This document shows positions 24,344 to 31,182 of a stretch of DNA of 31,870 bases, piece after piece. Below the pieces are notes generated by a model that made no database searches, was not told the DNA's origin, and saw only the letters and a program-made list of their open reading frames with translations. The stretch comes from a virus: positions 1 to 31,870 of the IMG/VR virus record IMGVR_UViG_3300030103_003037; one strand, written 5' to 3'. Within the stretch, counting starts at the first letter, position 1. Each line of letters begins with the position of its first letter. The translations under genes and the position numbers were made by a program.

Positions 24344-24814
24344 TTATGAGAGTAAAACGTATCGCCGCAGCAATCCAGCGCTCGCATAGCCGGGGAACTG
24401 CATTTCAATCGCCTGCGACGCGCTCTCAGCGTGCCGCAGCAGAGTTGAAGGGATCAACGGGGTATCCCATTCGTCGATCATGCGAACGACGCAGTCCGCA
24501 GCAATGCGGAAAGCACGACGACGTTCAGTCTGATCCTCTGGGCTAAAATACGCAGAGATCCATTCGTCCAGCGCTTTTGTTGAATCTTTGAAGCGAGACC
24601 AACCGCGAGCCTTGCGGATGATGCCCAACATGGGAACCGACATGTGCCGCCGTTCAAGCTCGCGAACGTAGCCCGCCCACATCAGTTCTTCGGGCGCGTC
24701 TACTCCGGGCGACTTCGACTCGGCGGCTCCTAGCAGTTTGCAGCGAGCGACAATCTGGGCGCGTTGATCCGCGTTCAGTTCGGCAAGCGCGTCAATGATG
24801 GCGTCGAGTTTCAT
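24344..24814 (-). CDS. Protein of unknown function between two helicases
   Basis: 156 residues. The N-terminus is a short helical segment (LDAIIDALAELNADQRAQIVAR); the middle is rich in charged and aromatic residues; the C-terminus contains MQFPGYASAGLLRRYV, a short motif I have seen at the end of small phage proteins. The start at 24814 overlaps the SNF2-like gene's TGA (ATGA); a longer frame would read into that gene. Function unknown; possibly a helicase partner by position. Confidence 0.8.
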   Translation of the reverse strand: MKLDAIIDALAELNADQRAQIVARCKLLGAAESKSPGVDAPEELMWAGYVRELERRHMSVPMLGIIRKARGWSRFKDSTKALDEWISAYFSPEDQTERRRAFRIAADCVVRMIDEWDTPLIPSTLLRHAESASQAIEMQFPGYASAGLLRRYVLLS

Positions 24815-26916
24815 GCGGTCGGCTCCTGACCGATCTGCCCGCGATACTTGCGGGCGAGTTTGACACAAGCGGCCCACTGCTTCGAACTCAGCAAGCCGGT
24901 CGTCAAGAACTGGTCAGCGAGCGAGTGGCCGAACTTCCCATCAAAGGCTGAGAAGCCAACGCCGTTTTCATCGCGAGCGTGGTCCGGGTCAAGCTCGGCG
25001 ACTCTGACGATCCCGGCTGCGGCCCAGTCTTCGAGCGCGTTGGCCGCAGAGCGGCGGGAGCCATCGACGCGAACCTCACGACCATCATGAGCCGTGCCGA
25101 GATCCGCAAGCGTCTGAGCTTCGCGCTCACGCTTGGCTTGTTGCTTCTGCGCTTCGCGAAGAGCTTCGGCAGCTTTCAAGTCCGCAGCCATCTTGCTCGC
25201 CATCGCCGCAGCTTCAGTGAGCTTCGCGCCGGGTGCTTCCGGCAAGTGGTTCTGCTCGACGCCCGCGGCTTCGATCGAGTTCTCAATGATCTCTTGCTTC
25301 ATGGTCAGCAGTTCGACAACGCGAGCGTCAAGCGGGTGGCTGGCGATCATGCGCGTGATGAAGACGTTCTCAGCGGCTTGACCGATGCGGCAGATGCGGT
25401 CTTCCATCTGGCTGACCGCGGCGGGGGTCCAGGGCAAGTCAACCATGATCATGTGATGCGCGTGAGTCAGGGTGACACCGACGCCCATGGCACCGAAGGT
25501 GCCTGCGATTCCCTTGAGCTTGCCCGCTTGGAACTCTTCGACGATCCGGCCTCGCTCATCTGCGGACGTGCTGCCGGTGATCGTAGCCCAGCCCGGACGA
25601 TCTGCGAGCGCGTCAACCGGCGTCCGGTAGTCACTCGCAACCACGACCGGCGTGCCTTCCTCTTCGTAGGTCTCAACGAGCTTGATCATGGCGGGGGTCT
25701 TGGCCGCGGCGAGCGCGGCGCGAAGACGTGACTGCATCTCGAACGGAATGCCCGCGTCAGAGAGGTTGTCGATCGCGCTGAGGTCCAAGCCACGCGCTTT
25801 CATGGCTTCGACCGCTTCGTCACACAAAGCGACGGTCGCAGCCGAGAGGTTGTTGACGACGAGTTCCGAACGGGTCTTCGGCGGCAAGTCGGGGGCGACT
25901 TCGGCGCGGCGGCGGTGAAGCATGACGCGGCGAAGCCGGTCAGGAACTTCGGCGCTCGGCTTGCCCCAGTCAAGACCGTAGCGGCTGCTCGATGCGTTGA
26001 ACATCCGCTTGAACTCATGCCAACCACCGAAAGCGGTGTCAGCGGTGCCCGTGAGCTTGAGCAGTTGCCAAAGCTCTGGCGGGTGGTTCATGAGCGGCGT
26101 GCCCGTGAGCAGCCAGACAAAGCCGTTGGAAGCGCGGACGAAGTCCACGACGGCGGTGAACCGCTTGGTCCGCTGCGCCTTGTAGTTCTTCACGTTGTGC
26201 GCTTCGTCGCCGATGAGGAACATGCCCGCGGGGGCCATCGGCATGTCAAGCGTGACCGAGCCGTCTGCCGCGATGTCGCCGGGGATCGAATCCCAAGTGG
26301 TGATCATCACCTCACCCTTGGACGGCCAGCGGAACTGACCCTTGCCGGAGAGCGAGACCGGGGTGAGGTCAGGACGCCACCGCTTGACCTCGCTGGCCCA
26401 GTTGTAACGAACAGCGGCGGGCAGAACGACCATCGCCGCGGCGTCAGCCGGGAGCGCCATCAGGGCTTGAACGGTCTTGCCGAGCCCCATCTCATCGGTC
26501 AGCAGAGCGCCGTGACGGGGCGCGAGCCACTGCAACCCGGTCTCTTGGTAGCGGCGCAGCTTCAAGCCACGCTCAGCCAGCATCGCGGAAGCGGCGGTCA
26601 GAGCCTGCTTCCCGGAGTCGGCGAGCTTGACCGCGTCGTTGGCGGCGTCGGTCAGCGCCAGAGCAATCTGCTCGTCAAGCGCGACTTCGAGCTTGGCCGA
26701 AGTGAAGCCGTCCAGAAGTCCAGGCACTGCGTTGATCGGTGCCCGGTTGGCTCGCTCACTGGGGACGAACCGCGCACCGTTCGAGGCGCACACTTCTCGG
26801 TATAGGGGGAAACGGTCGCGGCCCAAGAAGCCTGCGAGCTTCATCGTGACCGTCTGCCCGTCATCATCGAGGCGCATCTCAATTGCTGCGCCGTTGCTTT
26901 TCGTCGGTGTTGCCAT
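24811..26916 (-). CDS. SNF2/SMARCAL1-like helicase with C-terminal phage domain
   Basis: 701 residues. Walker A DEMGLGKT (141-148), DEAH (237-240), LLTGTPLMN, and QMEDRICRIGQ (near 505-515) give a complete SNF2 motor of the annealing-helicase type. A helical, Lys/Glu-rich stretch follows (about 570-610). The C-terminal 60 residues contain GHSLADQFLTTGLLSSKQW, a small domain that I recall at the end of several phage helicases. It probably remodels forks or anneals strands. A candidate promoter with -10 TATCAT lies directly upstream of the ATG. Confidence 0.92.
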   Translation of the reverse strand: MATPTKSNGAAIEMRLDDDGQTVTMKLAGFLGRDRFPLYREVCASNGARFVPSERANRAPINAVPGLLDGFTSAKLEVALDEQIALALTDAANDAVKLADSGKQALTAASAMLAERGLKLRRYQETGLQWLAPRHGALLTDEMGLGKTVQALMALPADAAAMVVLPAAVRYNWASEVKRWRPDLTPVSLSGKGQFRWPSKGEVMITTWDSIPGDIAADGSVTLDMPMAPAGMFLIGDEAHNVKNYKAQRTKRFTAVVDFVRASNGFVWLLTGTPLMNHPPELWQLLKLTGTADTAFGGWHEFKRMFNASSSRYGLDWGKPSAEVPDRLRRVMLHRRRAEVAPDLPPKTRSELVVNNLSAATVALCDEAVEAMKARGLDLSAIDNLSDAGIPFEMQSRLRAALAAAKTPAMIKLVETYEEEGTPVVVASDYRTPVDALADRPGWATITGSTSADERGRIVEEFQAGKLKGIAGTFGAMGVGVTLTHAHHMIMVDLPWTPAAVSQMEDRICRIGQAAENVFITRMIASHPLDARVVELLTMKQEIIENSIEAAGVEQNHLPEAPGAKLTEAAAMASKMAADLKAAEALREAQKQQAKREREAQTLADLGTAHDGREVRVDGSRRSAANALEDWAAAGIVRVAELDPDHARDENGVGFSAFDGKFGHSLADQFLTTGLLSSKQWAACVKLARKYRGQIGQEPTA

Positions 26917-26960
26917 GTCAGTATGATACGCAGAACTCGCGTCAGTTGTCGCGGAAGTAT
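26917..26960 (-). promoter_or_regulatory. Weak candidate promoter before the SNF2-like gene
   Basis: On the minus strand TATCAT lies 6 nt before the ATG, with GCGACA 18 bp further up. The -10 is good and the -35 poor. If used, the transcript would start at or near the ATG and be leaderless. Read-through from cassette copy 10 is an alternative. Confidence 0.25.
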
Positions 26961-26970
26961 TAGAAAATGA

Positions 26971-27411
26971 TCAGGCGTATTCGGCGGCGGTTGCGTGGTC
27001 GCCCGCGGCGACCGCGGCGCGGTGCTCGCGAGCGAGCCGAGCGTTCTCGGCAAGGCGAGCATCCGTCAGGCGGGCCATCTGGGCTAGCGCCGCCTTGCGG
27101 CTGTAGTAAACGCGAAACTTGACGCCGTCGAAGTCGAGCGTGCGAACCTTGCGGGTCGGGCCGTTCATCGGCTCGGCGACCTTCATGAACTTCCAACGCA
27201 AGTCGGCGAAGTCGGCGAAGCGTCCGTAGAGTCCGACGAGAAACACCGAGCCGTTCGCGATGGTCGTGAAGGCGTGAAGGGTCGGGCGGGTGCTGCCGAA
27301 GCAGTTGTAGAACTCAGGGCCGAACAGCGTGTGAACCTTGCTGCCGCGCTTCCACTTCTTCGCGATGCGAGGAAGGCTCGCGTTCAGTTCGTCGATCGTG
27401 GTGGTGGTCAT
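26971..27411 (-). CDS. Protein of unknown function (146 aa)
   Basis: Begins Met-Thr-Thr-Thr behind a leader-only copy that lacks the promoter core. Residues about 25-90 look beta-rich (SKVHTLFGPEFYNCFGS, then FLVGLYGRFADFADLRWKF). The C-terminus is Ala/Arg-rich and helical. It is the second gene of the unit headed by 27460-27741. Family not recognised. Confidence 0.8.
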   Translation of the reverse strand: MTTTTIDELNASLPRIAKKWKRGSKVHTLFGPEFYNCFGSTRPTLHAFTTIANGSVFLVGLYGRFADFADLRWKFMKVAEPMNGPTRKVRTLDFDGVKFRVYYSRKAALAQMARLTDARLAENARLAREHRAAVAAGDHATAAEYA

Positions 27412-27465
27412 GATTCTGATCTCTTGGTTGGGGGTGAAGTGCTCTCTGATTTTCTAAAACTAGCG
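27412..27465 (-). repeat. Internally deleted cassette copy
   Basis: Retains the leader next to the ATG (CAAGAGATCAGAATC) and the outer GTTTTAGAAAATCAGAG tract, but the -35 and -10 boxes and their spacer are missing. It looks like a full cassette that lost about 60 bp between flanking parts. Confidence 0.6.
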
Positions 27466-27741
27466 TTCGTTCACGATGACCCAAGCCATGAGCGCCGAAC
27501 GCTTCGTCGCGGCAAGCAGTTCGTCGCGGCGGGCTTCCTCACCGTCGATCATCGGCGCGACTGGGGCGACCCGCTCGACGCGGCGCGGCGCTTCGCCGTT
27601 GAAGATGCAGGCCAGAGCGCCGTGCTGCTGGTAGGCGGCCCAAGCCGCGTCGAGGTCGGCGAAGACGCCGTCGCGAACCCAATCGGCGAGCATGAAAGCG
27701 TCGGCGGCGGGGATGGTCTCGATCGTGGTGGCGTTGGTCAT
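27460..27741 (-). CDS. Small protein of unknown function
   Basis: 93 residues, Ala-rich and acidic, with probable helices (ADAFMLADWVRDGVFADLD, then EEARRDELLAATKRSALMAW). It is behind cassette copy 10. No motif recognised. Confidence 0.8.
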   Translation of the reverse strand: MTNATTIETIPAADAFMLADWVRDGVFADLDAAWAAYQQHGALACIFNGEAPRRVERVAPVAPMIDGEEARRDELLAATKRSALMAWVIVNER

Positions 27742-27857
27742 GATTCTGATCTCTTCGTTGGTTGGTTGAGTGAGTCGCTCGCTGCGATGAGTGTTACCGT
27801 AGCGAAGTTTGATGAGGATGTCAAGCCACTGCTCTCTGTTTTTTCTAAAACTCCCAG
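27742..27857 (-). promoter_or_regulatory. Cassette promoter, copy 10
   Basis: -35 TTGACA at 27819-27824, 17-bp spacer, -10 TACGGT at 27796-27801, UP-like tract AGTTTTAGAAAAAACAG. The spacer is unlike the others, lacking the GCCGATGA block, which shows that this block is not essential to the layout. Confidence 0.75.
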
Positions 27858-27866
27858 AACGGCGAT

Positions 27867-28289
27867 TCAGCGCCGCAGGCGGGCCAGAACGCGCTTTCCG
27901 TATGCGAGGGTCGCAGACTTTTTTGAGCCCCTGGGGCCACCATTATGAGTGCGAGCGACCCGCTCAGCGTCCGCACGCGAAGCCCGCCCGGCGTCGAGCC
28001 TACGCGCTTCGTCGGGGCACCAGCGGTGCATGTATCGGCGAACGACCAACTCTGAAAAACTGCGCGACGTGAGGCACTGTGAGTGGTGACCTTTGACGCG
28101 ACTGTCGATGAAGTAGCCGCGATGAATCTGGAGCGGTCCAAACGCTCTACCACCATCACCCTTCACGCCGATGCCGCTACCGCTACCGGTCTCGACTTGC
28201 TTGATCGCGTCGAGCATGTTGCGCCATGAGTACTGCGCGGGAGCCGAAGCAGCCAGCGCGAGAAGAACCAAGATCGTTCGAAGTTTCAT
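27867..28289 (-). CDS. Secreted i-type-lysozyme-like endolysin
   Basis: 140 residues with a signal peptide (MKLRTILVLLALAASAPAQ). The mature part shows AIKQVETGSGS (candidate catalytic Glu33), AFGPLQIHRGYFIDS (49-63, candidate Asp62), and ARTHNGGPRGSKKSATLAYG (112-131). The G-P-x-Q-I, x-x-D and H-N-G-G-P-x-G series matches invertebrate-type (destabilase) lysozymes and related small bacterial and phage proteins. It would cut cell-wall glycan at lysis. The signal peptide implies export by the host Sec system, so it may not need a classical holin. The ATG lies in the loop of a perfect hairpin. Confidence 0.8.
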   Translation of the reverse strand: MKLRTILVLLALAASAPAQYSWRNMLDAIKQVETGSGSGIGVKGDGGRAFGPLQIHRGYFIDSRVKGHHSQCLTSRSFSELVVRRYMHRWCPDEARRLDAGRASRADAERVARTHNGGPRGSKKSATLAYGKRVLARLRR

Positions 28290-28298
28290 ACTTCGAAC
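28276..28298 (-). promoter_or_regulatory. Hairpin with the lysozyme start codon in its loop
   Basis: A perfect 9-bp inverted repeat GTTCGAAGT/ACTTCGAAC has a 5-nt loop, ATGAA on the mRNA, which contains the start codon. The stem would sequester the sequence on both sides of the AUG. Translational control of lysis is a plausible role. Confidence 0.55.
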
Positions 28299-28308
28299 CT
28301 ACGCATGA

Positions 28309-28611
28309 TCATCTTGGTTCGTCAGAATTATTCTGAACGCGAGCACGCCGAGTCGCGTGGCTCAACTCATGCTCGACAACTGCGAGCCGTTGCCCGTAGT
28401 CATCAATCGTCTCATCAAGTTTCTCGACGACTGTCGAGACCTTGCTGACCGCGCCAGTCAGGTGATCAATCGAAGTGTCGAACCTCGCGAAGTGAGACTC
28501 GGCCTTGGCGTTGATCTTGCCAAAGGTCCAAAGCATCGAGACCAACATTGCGATCATCTGAACGGTCAAGCCGATCACCGCGATCATGATTGCTACAGAT
28601 TCACTCGTCAC
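28309..28611 (-). CDS. Small membrane protein with coiled coil, possible holin
   Basis: 100 residues. One N-terminal membrane segment (VAIMIAVIGLTVQMIAMLVS, about 6-25) is followed by a helical, probably coiled-coil tail (FARFDTSIDHLTGAVSKVST and on) and a charged C-terminus. The layout resembles small single-TM proteins next to phage lysins (holin or haemolysin XhlA-like). It lies 19 nt upstream of the lysozyme, which supports a lysis role; this remains inference. Confidence 0.75.
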   Translation of the reverse strand: MTSESVAIMIAVIGLTVQMIAMLVSMLWTFGKINAKAESHFARFDTSIDHLTGAVSKVSTVVEKLDETIDDYGQRLAVVEHELSHATRRARVQNNSDEPR

Positions 28612-28650
28612 GGGATCAGCTTGACTCGTTGTTGCTTCCAGACTGCGGGC

Positions 28651-28794
28651 CTAGCGACGGCGTCCGCGCATCGGCATCTTCTTGGCCTTCTTCTTGGCCT
28701 TCTTCTTGGCTCCACGCGCAGCCATGCCGCCGCCCATGCCGCCGCCGCCACGCATACCGCCACCACCTTTGCCGCCTTTTCTTGGTCCATACAT
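28651..28794 (-). CDS. 47-residue Gly- and Lys-rich basic protein
   Basis: Starts at ATG 28794 with AGAGGTGG about 6 nt upstream and ends at TAG. The sequence opens MYGPRKGGKGGGGMRGGGGM, followed by Lys-rich GAKKKAKKKAKK and a C-terminal RGRRR. The composition suggests nucleic-acid binding or a structural minor protein. Similar Lys-rich proteins are encoded just upstream. Too short to be found by usual length cut-offs. Confidence 0.7.
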   Translation of the reverse strand: MYGPRKGGKGGGGMRGGGGMGGGMAARGAKKKAKKKAKKMPMRGRRR

Positions 28795-28837
28795 CTCAAC
28801 CACCTCTTCGAGTTTCAGACTACCACTTCACTACAGG

Positions 28838-29152
28838 TCACCATTTGACCCGGTTAGACCAAAATGCCGCCGACATCTTGCCCTTGGCAATGTTCTTGGC
28901 GTGCCGTGCTTTGAAGCTGCGCCGCTTCTGCTTCATCGCTTCAGACTCACCAGCCTTCGGCTTGCCCGCCGTCTTCGCGCCTTGCTGACCGAAGCGGATG
29001 ACTTTGACTTGGTTCCCATCTTTGGCAACGACGACGTGAGACTTGGTCGGGTGGTTCGGCGTGCGCTTGGGCTGGTTGACTTCGTCAACGCCAGCCCTCT
29101 TTTTGGCCGCTTCAACCTTAGCCCGAACCGGGTCACGCTTCTTCGCTGCCAT
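28838..29152 (-). CDS. Lys-rich conserved phage protein (VIRFGQQG type)
   Basis: 104 residues. An N-terminal basic stretch is followed by SHVVVAKDGNQVKVIRFGQQ, GESEAMKQKRRSFKARHAKN and a final SAAFWSNRVKW. I recall this pattern, a short strand pair then a K-R-R-S-F-x-A-R-H segment, as a conserved phage domain without a known biochemical role. Basic, Cys-free and abundant in Lys, it may bind DNA or be a virion component. Confidence 0.85.
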   Translation of the reverse strand: MAAKKRDPVRAKVEAAKKRAGVDEVNQPKRTPNHPTKSHVVVAKDGNQVKVIRFGQQGAKTAGKPKAGESEAMKQKRRSFKARHAKNIAKGKMSAAFWSNRVKW

Positions 29153-29154
29153 TG

Positions 29155-29421
29155 TTAGCCCCTCGCCGAGCGCCTCGCGCTCTTGGCTCGCTTAGTGTTG
29201 GCCACAACGCCGCGGCCCCGGCGAGACGCCCGGCGCTTCTTGTCATCGGTGGCCTTCGCCTCAGACTTTGACAGGCTTTTCCAAGCCGCGTCAGGGAGAT
29301 ACCTAGCCGTCACCGTGCGGCCAGACTTGTCTTTGCGCTTGGCTGGCTTGCCGTCGCGGGTGCGCCACTTTTGACGGGTCCAACTGTCGAGCGACTTCTG
29401 AGACTTCTTCTTGCTGGCCAT
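29155..29421 (-). CDS. Small basic protein, DUF5872-like
   Basis: 88 residues, strongly basic. SLDSWTRQKWRTRDGKPAKR, then RYLPDAAWKSLSKSEAKATD, followed by a Lys/Arg-rich tail, matches the pattern I associate with DUF5872, found in phages and some large eukaryotic viruses (from memory, not searched). The gene is 2 nt from each neighbour, in one operon with the other basic proteins. Confidence 0.8.
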   Translation of the reverse strand: MASKKKSQKSLDSWTRQKWRTRDGKPAKRKDKSGRTVTARYLPDAAWKSLSKSEAKATDDKKRRASRRGRGVVANTKRAKSARRSARG

Positions 29422-29423
29422 GG

Positions 29424-29600
29424 TCAGCGGCCTTTGGTCCTCATTGCTGAACGATGCGCCTGCGTGAAGGTCATACCGCCCAGCATCAAGCGAGTCATCT
29501 CGCGCATGTGCGAAGGGGTATGATGCTGCGAGTGTCGCTGCATCGCCCGCTTTTGCTGAGGGGTCAGGGTCTTCTTGGATTTCTTCTTCTTACTAGCCAC
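29424..29600 (-). CDS. 58-residue basic, His/Met-rich protein
   Basis: Starts at GTG 29600 with AGGAGG about 8 nt upstream. The product ASKKKKSKKTLTPQQKRAMQ continues with a His/Met-rich helix (HSQHHTPSHMREMTRLMLGG) and a basic C-terminus. The start choice over a longer frame to 29819 rests on the Shine-Dalgarno and on the ASKKK opening shared with the next gene's MASKKK. Function unknown. Confidence 0.75.
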   Translation of the reverse strand: MASKKKKSKKTLTPQQKRAMQRHSQHHTPSHMREMTRLMLGGMTFTQAHRSAMRTKGR

Positions 29601-29784
29601 GGTATCCGCCTCCTCTCGCCTTGTATTGCTTCGCCAGCATCTGAGCTTTCCGCGCAGACCACTTACCAGCCGGGCCACCCTTGCTGCCCGCCTTGATGCG
29701 TTCGAACATACGTTTCCGCATCTCTGGCTTGGTGTAGTTCCCGGCTTCGTTGACCCGAGACTTGGTCTTGCGCTTCGCAGCCAT
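29593..29784 (-). CDS. Small basic conserved protein (NEAGNYTKPEMRKR type)
   Basis: 63 residues, basic. VNEAGNYTKPEMRKRMFERI, then GSKGGPAGKWSARKAQMLAK, is a pattern I recall from phages and giant viruses (conserved, unassigned). It overlaps the next gene's GTG by 8 nt. No Shine-Dalgarno is seen; instead a small hairpin sits directly before the ATG. Confidence 0.8.
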   Translation of the reverse strand: MAAKRKTKSRVNEAGNYTKPEMRKRMFERIKAGSKGGPAGKWSARKAQMLAKQYKARGGGYRG

Positions 29785-29829
29785 AGGCTACAGCGTAGCC
29801 AGAATCCGCGAGCCTGCAAGGTCTCGCGG
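29785..29829 (-). promoter_or_regulatory. Candidate promoter with two hairpins before the basic-protein operon
   Basis: On the minus strand TTGCAG, a 16-bp spacer and TACGCT end 8 nt before the ATG at 29784, so a leaderless transcript is possible. GGCTAC/GTAGCC (29786-29800) overlaps the -10. CCGCGAG/CTCGCGG (29806-29829) follows the preceding gene's TAG and could end its transcript. Confidence 0.4.
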
Positions 29830-30162
29830 CTAGCCTTCGAGCATCGTTTGTTGGTCGGCGTCGCTCATTCGGAAGCCGTAGTCTACCGGCTCCCCTCTCA
29901 TCACAAACGCGAGGCGGTAAGCGACCGTCGCTTCGTTCATGCCCTCAGCCGCGACCGAAGTCGGCAGACGGTCCACGTTGACCCGGCGCAAGTTCACTTC
30001 GCCGCCGTTATCATTCAGCCACCACCAGACGCCCAGCACGCTGACCAGATGCTCACCGTTGGTCAGCTTGCGAGCCATCCAGTTCGTCGGCTGCGCCGGG
30101 TCCGCACCCGTGCCGCATAGCCGGAACATCTTCAGCAGGGAGACAACCTTGTCCATGTCCAT
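29830..30162 (-). CDS. Small protein of unknown function
   Basis: 110 residues, with a Trp-rich centre (GVWWWLNDNGGEVNLRRVNV). It is the second gene behind cassette copy 11, starting at ATG 30162 after a leader-like CGAGGAACAGAACG (SD GAGGAA). The C-terminus is acidic (MSDADQQTMLEG). Family not recognised. Confidence 0.8.
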   Translation of the reverse strand: MDMDKVVSLLKMFRLCGTGADPAQPTNWMARKLTNGEHLVSVLGVWWWLNDNGGEVNLRRVNVDRLPTSVAAEGMNEATVAYRLAFVMRGEPVDYGFRMSDADQQTMLEG

Positions 30163-30185
30163 CGTTCTGTTCCTCGTTGATTGTA

Positions 30186-30443
30186 TTAGAGTCTGAAGAG
30201 GTCGATCCGCTCACCGTTGACTGCGATGGGCGTCCAGTGCTCCAGGTTGATGCTGCCCGCAGCGTTGATCTTCTTGACCAGCTTGAGCGCTTGATCAGGG
30301 GTCAGCAGGTTACGAGTCAAGCCAGACGGCAGGAACTCGACAACGCCGCGGAGCGCGTAGGTGACGAAGTTGTCGCCTTCCCGGCATTGCGCGTAGACGC
30401 GAGAGTTCTTGCCGCGGTAAGCAATCTGAAGGGTGGTGGTCAT
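30186..30443 (-). CDS. Small protein, paralogue of the 31557 protein
   Basis: 85 residues. The C-terminal LTPDQALKLVKKINAAGSIN, then LEHWTPI, aligns with LTHDEARALAAKVNVAGKIN, then TALWVPV, in the 31557-31844 protein. Both also share a beta-rich N-terminal half. They are probably ancient duplicates, each behind the same kind of leader. Function unknown. Confidence 0.8.
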   Translation of the reverse strand: MTTTLQIAYRGKNSRVYAQCREGDNFVTYALRGVVEFLPSGLTRNLLTPDQALKLVKKINAAGSINLEHWTPIAVNGERIDLFRL

Positions 30444-30558
30444 GATTCTGATCTCTTCGTTGGTTGGTTGAGTGAGTCGCTTGCTGCGATGAGTGTTACC
30501 GTAGCATCATCGGCATGAAGCGCAAGCACCTTGCCTCTGTTTTTTCTAAAACTTTCTC
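30444..30558 (-). promoter_or_regulatory. Cassette promoter, copy 11
   Basis: -35 TTGCGC at 30520-30525, 16-bp spacer, -10 TACGGT at 30498-30503, UP-like tract AAAGTTTTAGAAAAAACAG. Drives the 30186 and 29830 genes. Belongs to the TTGCGC subclass. Confidence 0.75.
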
Positions 30559-30849
30559 AGAACGCGCCCTGTTCGAGCCCTTCAACCCAGTAGGCGGCCC
30601 AAGCCGCGGTCGCCGCAGTCTCGACGATTGCGGCTTCCAGAGCCCGCCGCGACGGCGGTCGCCAGACTTGATCCGCTCGATCAGGGCCAGCCCCTTGTCC
30701 GCGCTGATCTTCGTCAGGCGGGCGATCTCGGCGGGCAGCTTGATGATGCTGCGAGCCGCGTGCAGCTTGGCCGAGTCGTGCTGCTCGCGCAGCAGTTTCA
30801 CCTGGAAGGCCAGAGTCTCTGCGAGCGTCATGGTCGTCGTCGTGGTCAT
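30557..30849 (-). CDS. Small helical protein, apparently frameshifted
   Basis: The frame from ATG 30849 (MTTTTTMTLAETLAFQVKLL) is good until about 30650, then turns into basic, promoter-derived sequence running to 30496. In the -1 frame the DNA instead gives a sensible Ala-rich ending (ALEAAIVETAATAAWAAYWV, then EGLEQGAF) that stops at TGA 30557-30559, exactly where other genes end at the TGAGAAAG cassette opening. One base appears to be missing (or a -1 shift occurs) between about 30640 and 30690. The start overlaps the upstream TGA (ATGA). It may be a sequencing error, a broken gene or programmed frameshifting. Confidence 0.6.
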
Positions 30850-31133
30850 GAAATCAGCGCCTCCATCGCCGCGGCGTTCAGCGCCGCGGTGCGGGTCTTC
30901 GCGTGGGTCTCGCCACCGAGCCACCAGACGCCGCCAGAGGCGTCCACGTCAGACACCACCTGAGCCCGCCAGCGGGCCGCGTGAGGCACGTTCGAAGACG
31001 GATCGACGAGCGGGTCACGCTCGACGTGCCAGACCGCCAGCCAGAGGCCGTCGCGGCGGATCAGCTTAGCACCGGGCCGAGTGACCCGGCATGAACACAG
31101 CACCTGCTGTTTCTTGGAACTTGTGAGTCGCAT
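30846..31133 (-). CDS. Small protein of unknown function
   Basis: 95 residues, with two N-terminal Cys (VLCSCRV) and a Trp-rich beta-like core (GLWLAVWHVERDP, then GGVWWLGGETHAKTR). It ends in a short Ala-rich helix. It starts at ATG 31133 after an AGAGAACAGAATC leader. Its TGA overlaps the next ATG. Family not recognised. Confidence 0.75.
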   Translation of the reverse strand: MRLTSSKKQQVLCSCRVTRPGAKLIRRDGLWLAVWHVERDPLVDPSSNVPHAARWRAQVVSDVDASGGVWWLGGETHAKTRTAALNAAAMEALIS

Positions 31134-31182
31134 GATTCTGTTCTCTCTGATTGGGGGATTGGTTGGTTGAGTCGGGTGCGGC

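Noticed and set aside
25915-26805. 296-codon plus-strand open frame
   Set aside because: It lies wholly antisense to the SNF2-like helicase, whose motifs are unambiguous, and gives no recognisable protein.
28682-29158. Plus-strand Pro-rich open frame over the basic-protein region
   Set aside because: Antisense to two small genes that have tight operon spacing and recognisable conserved patterns.
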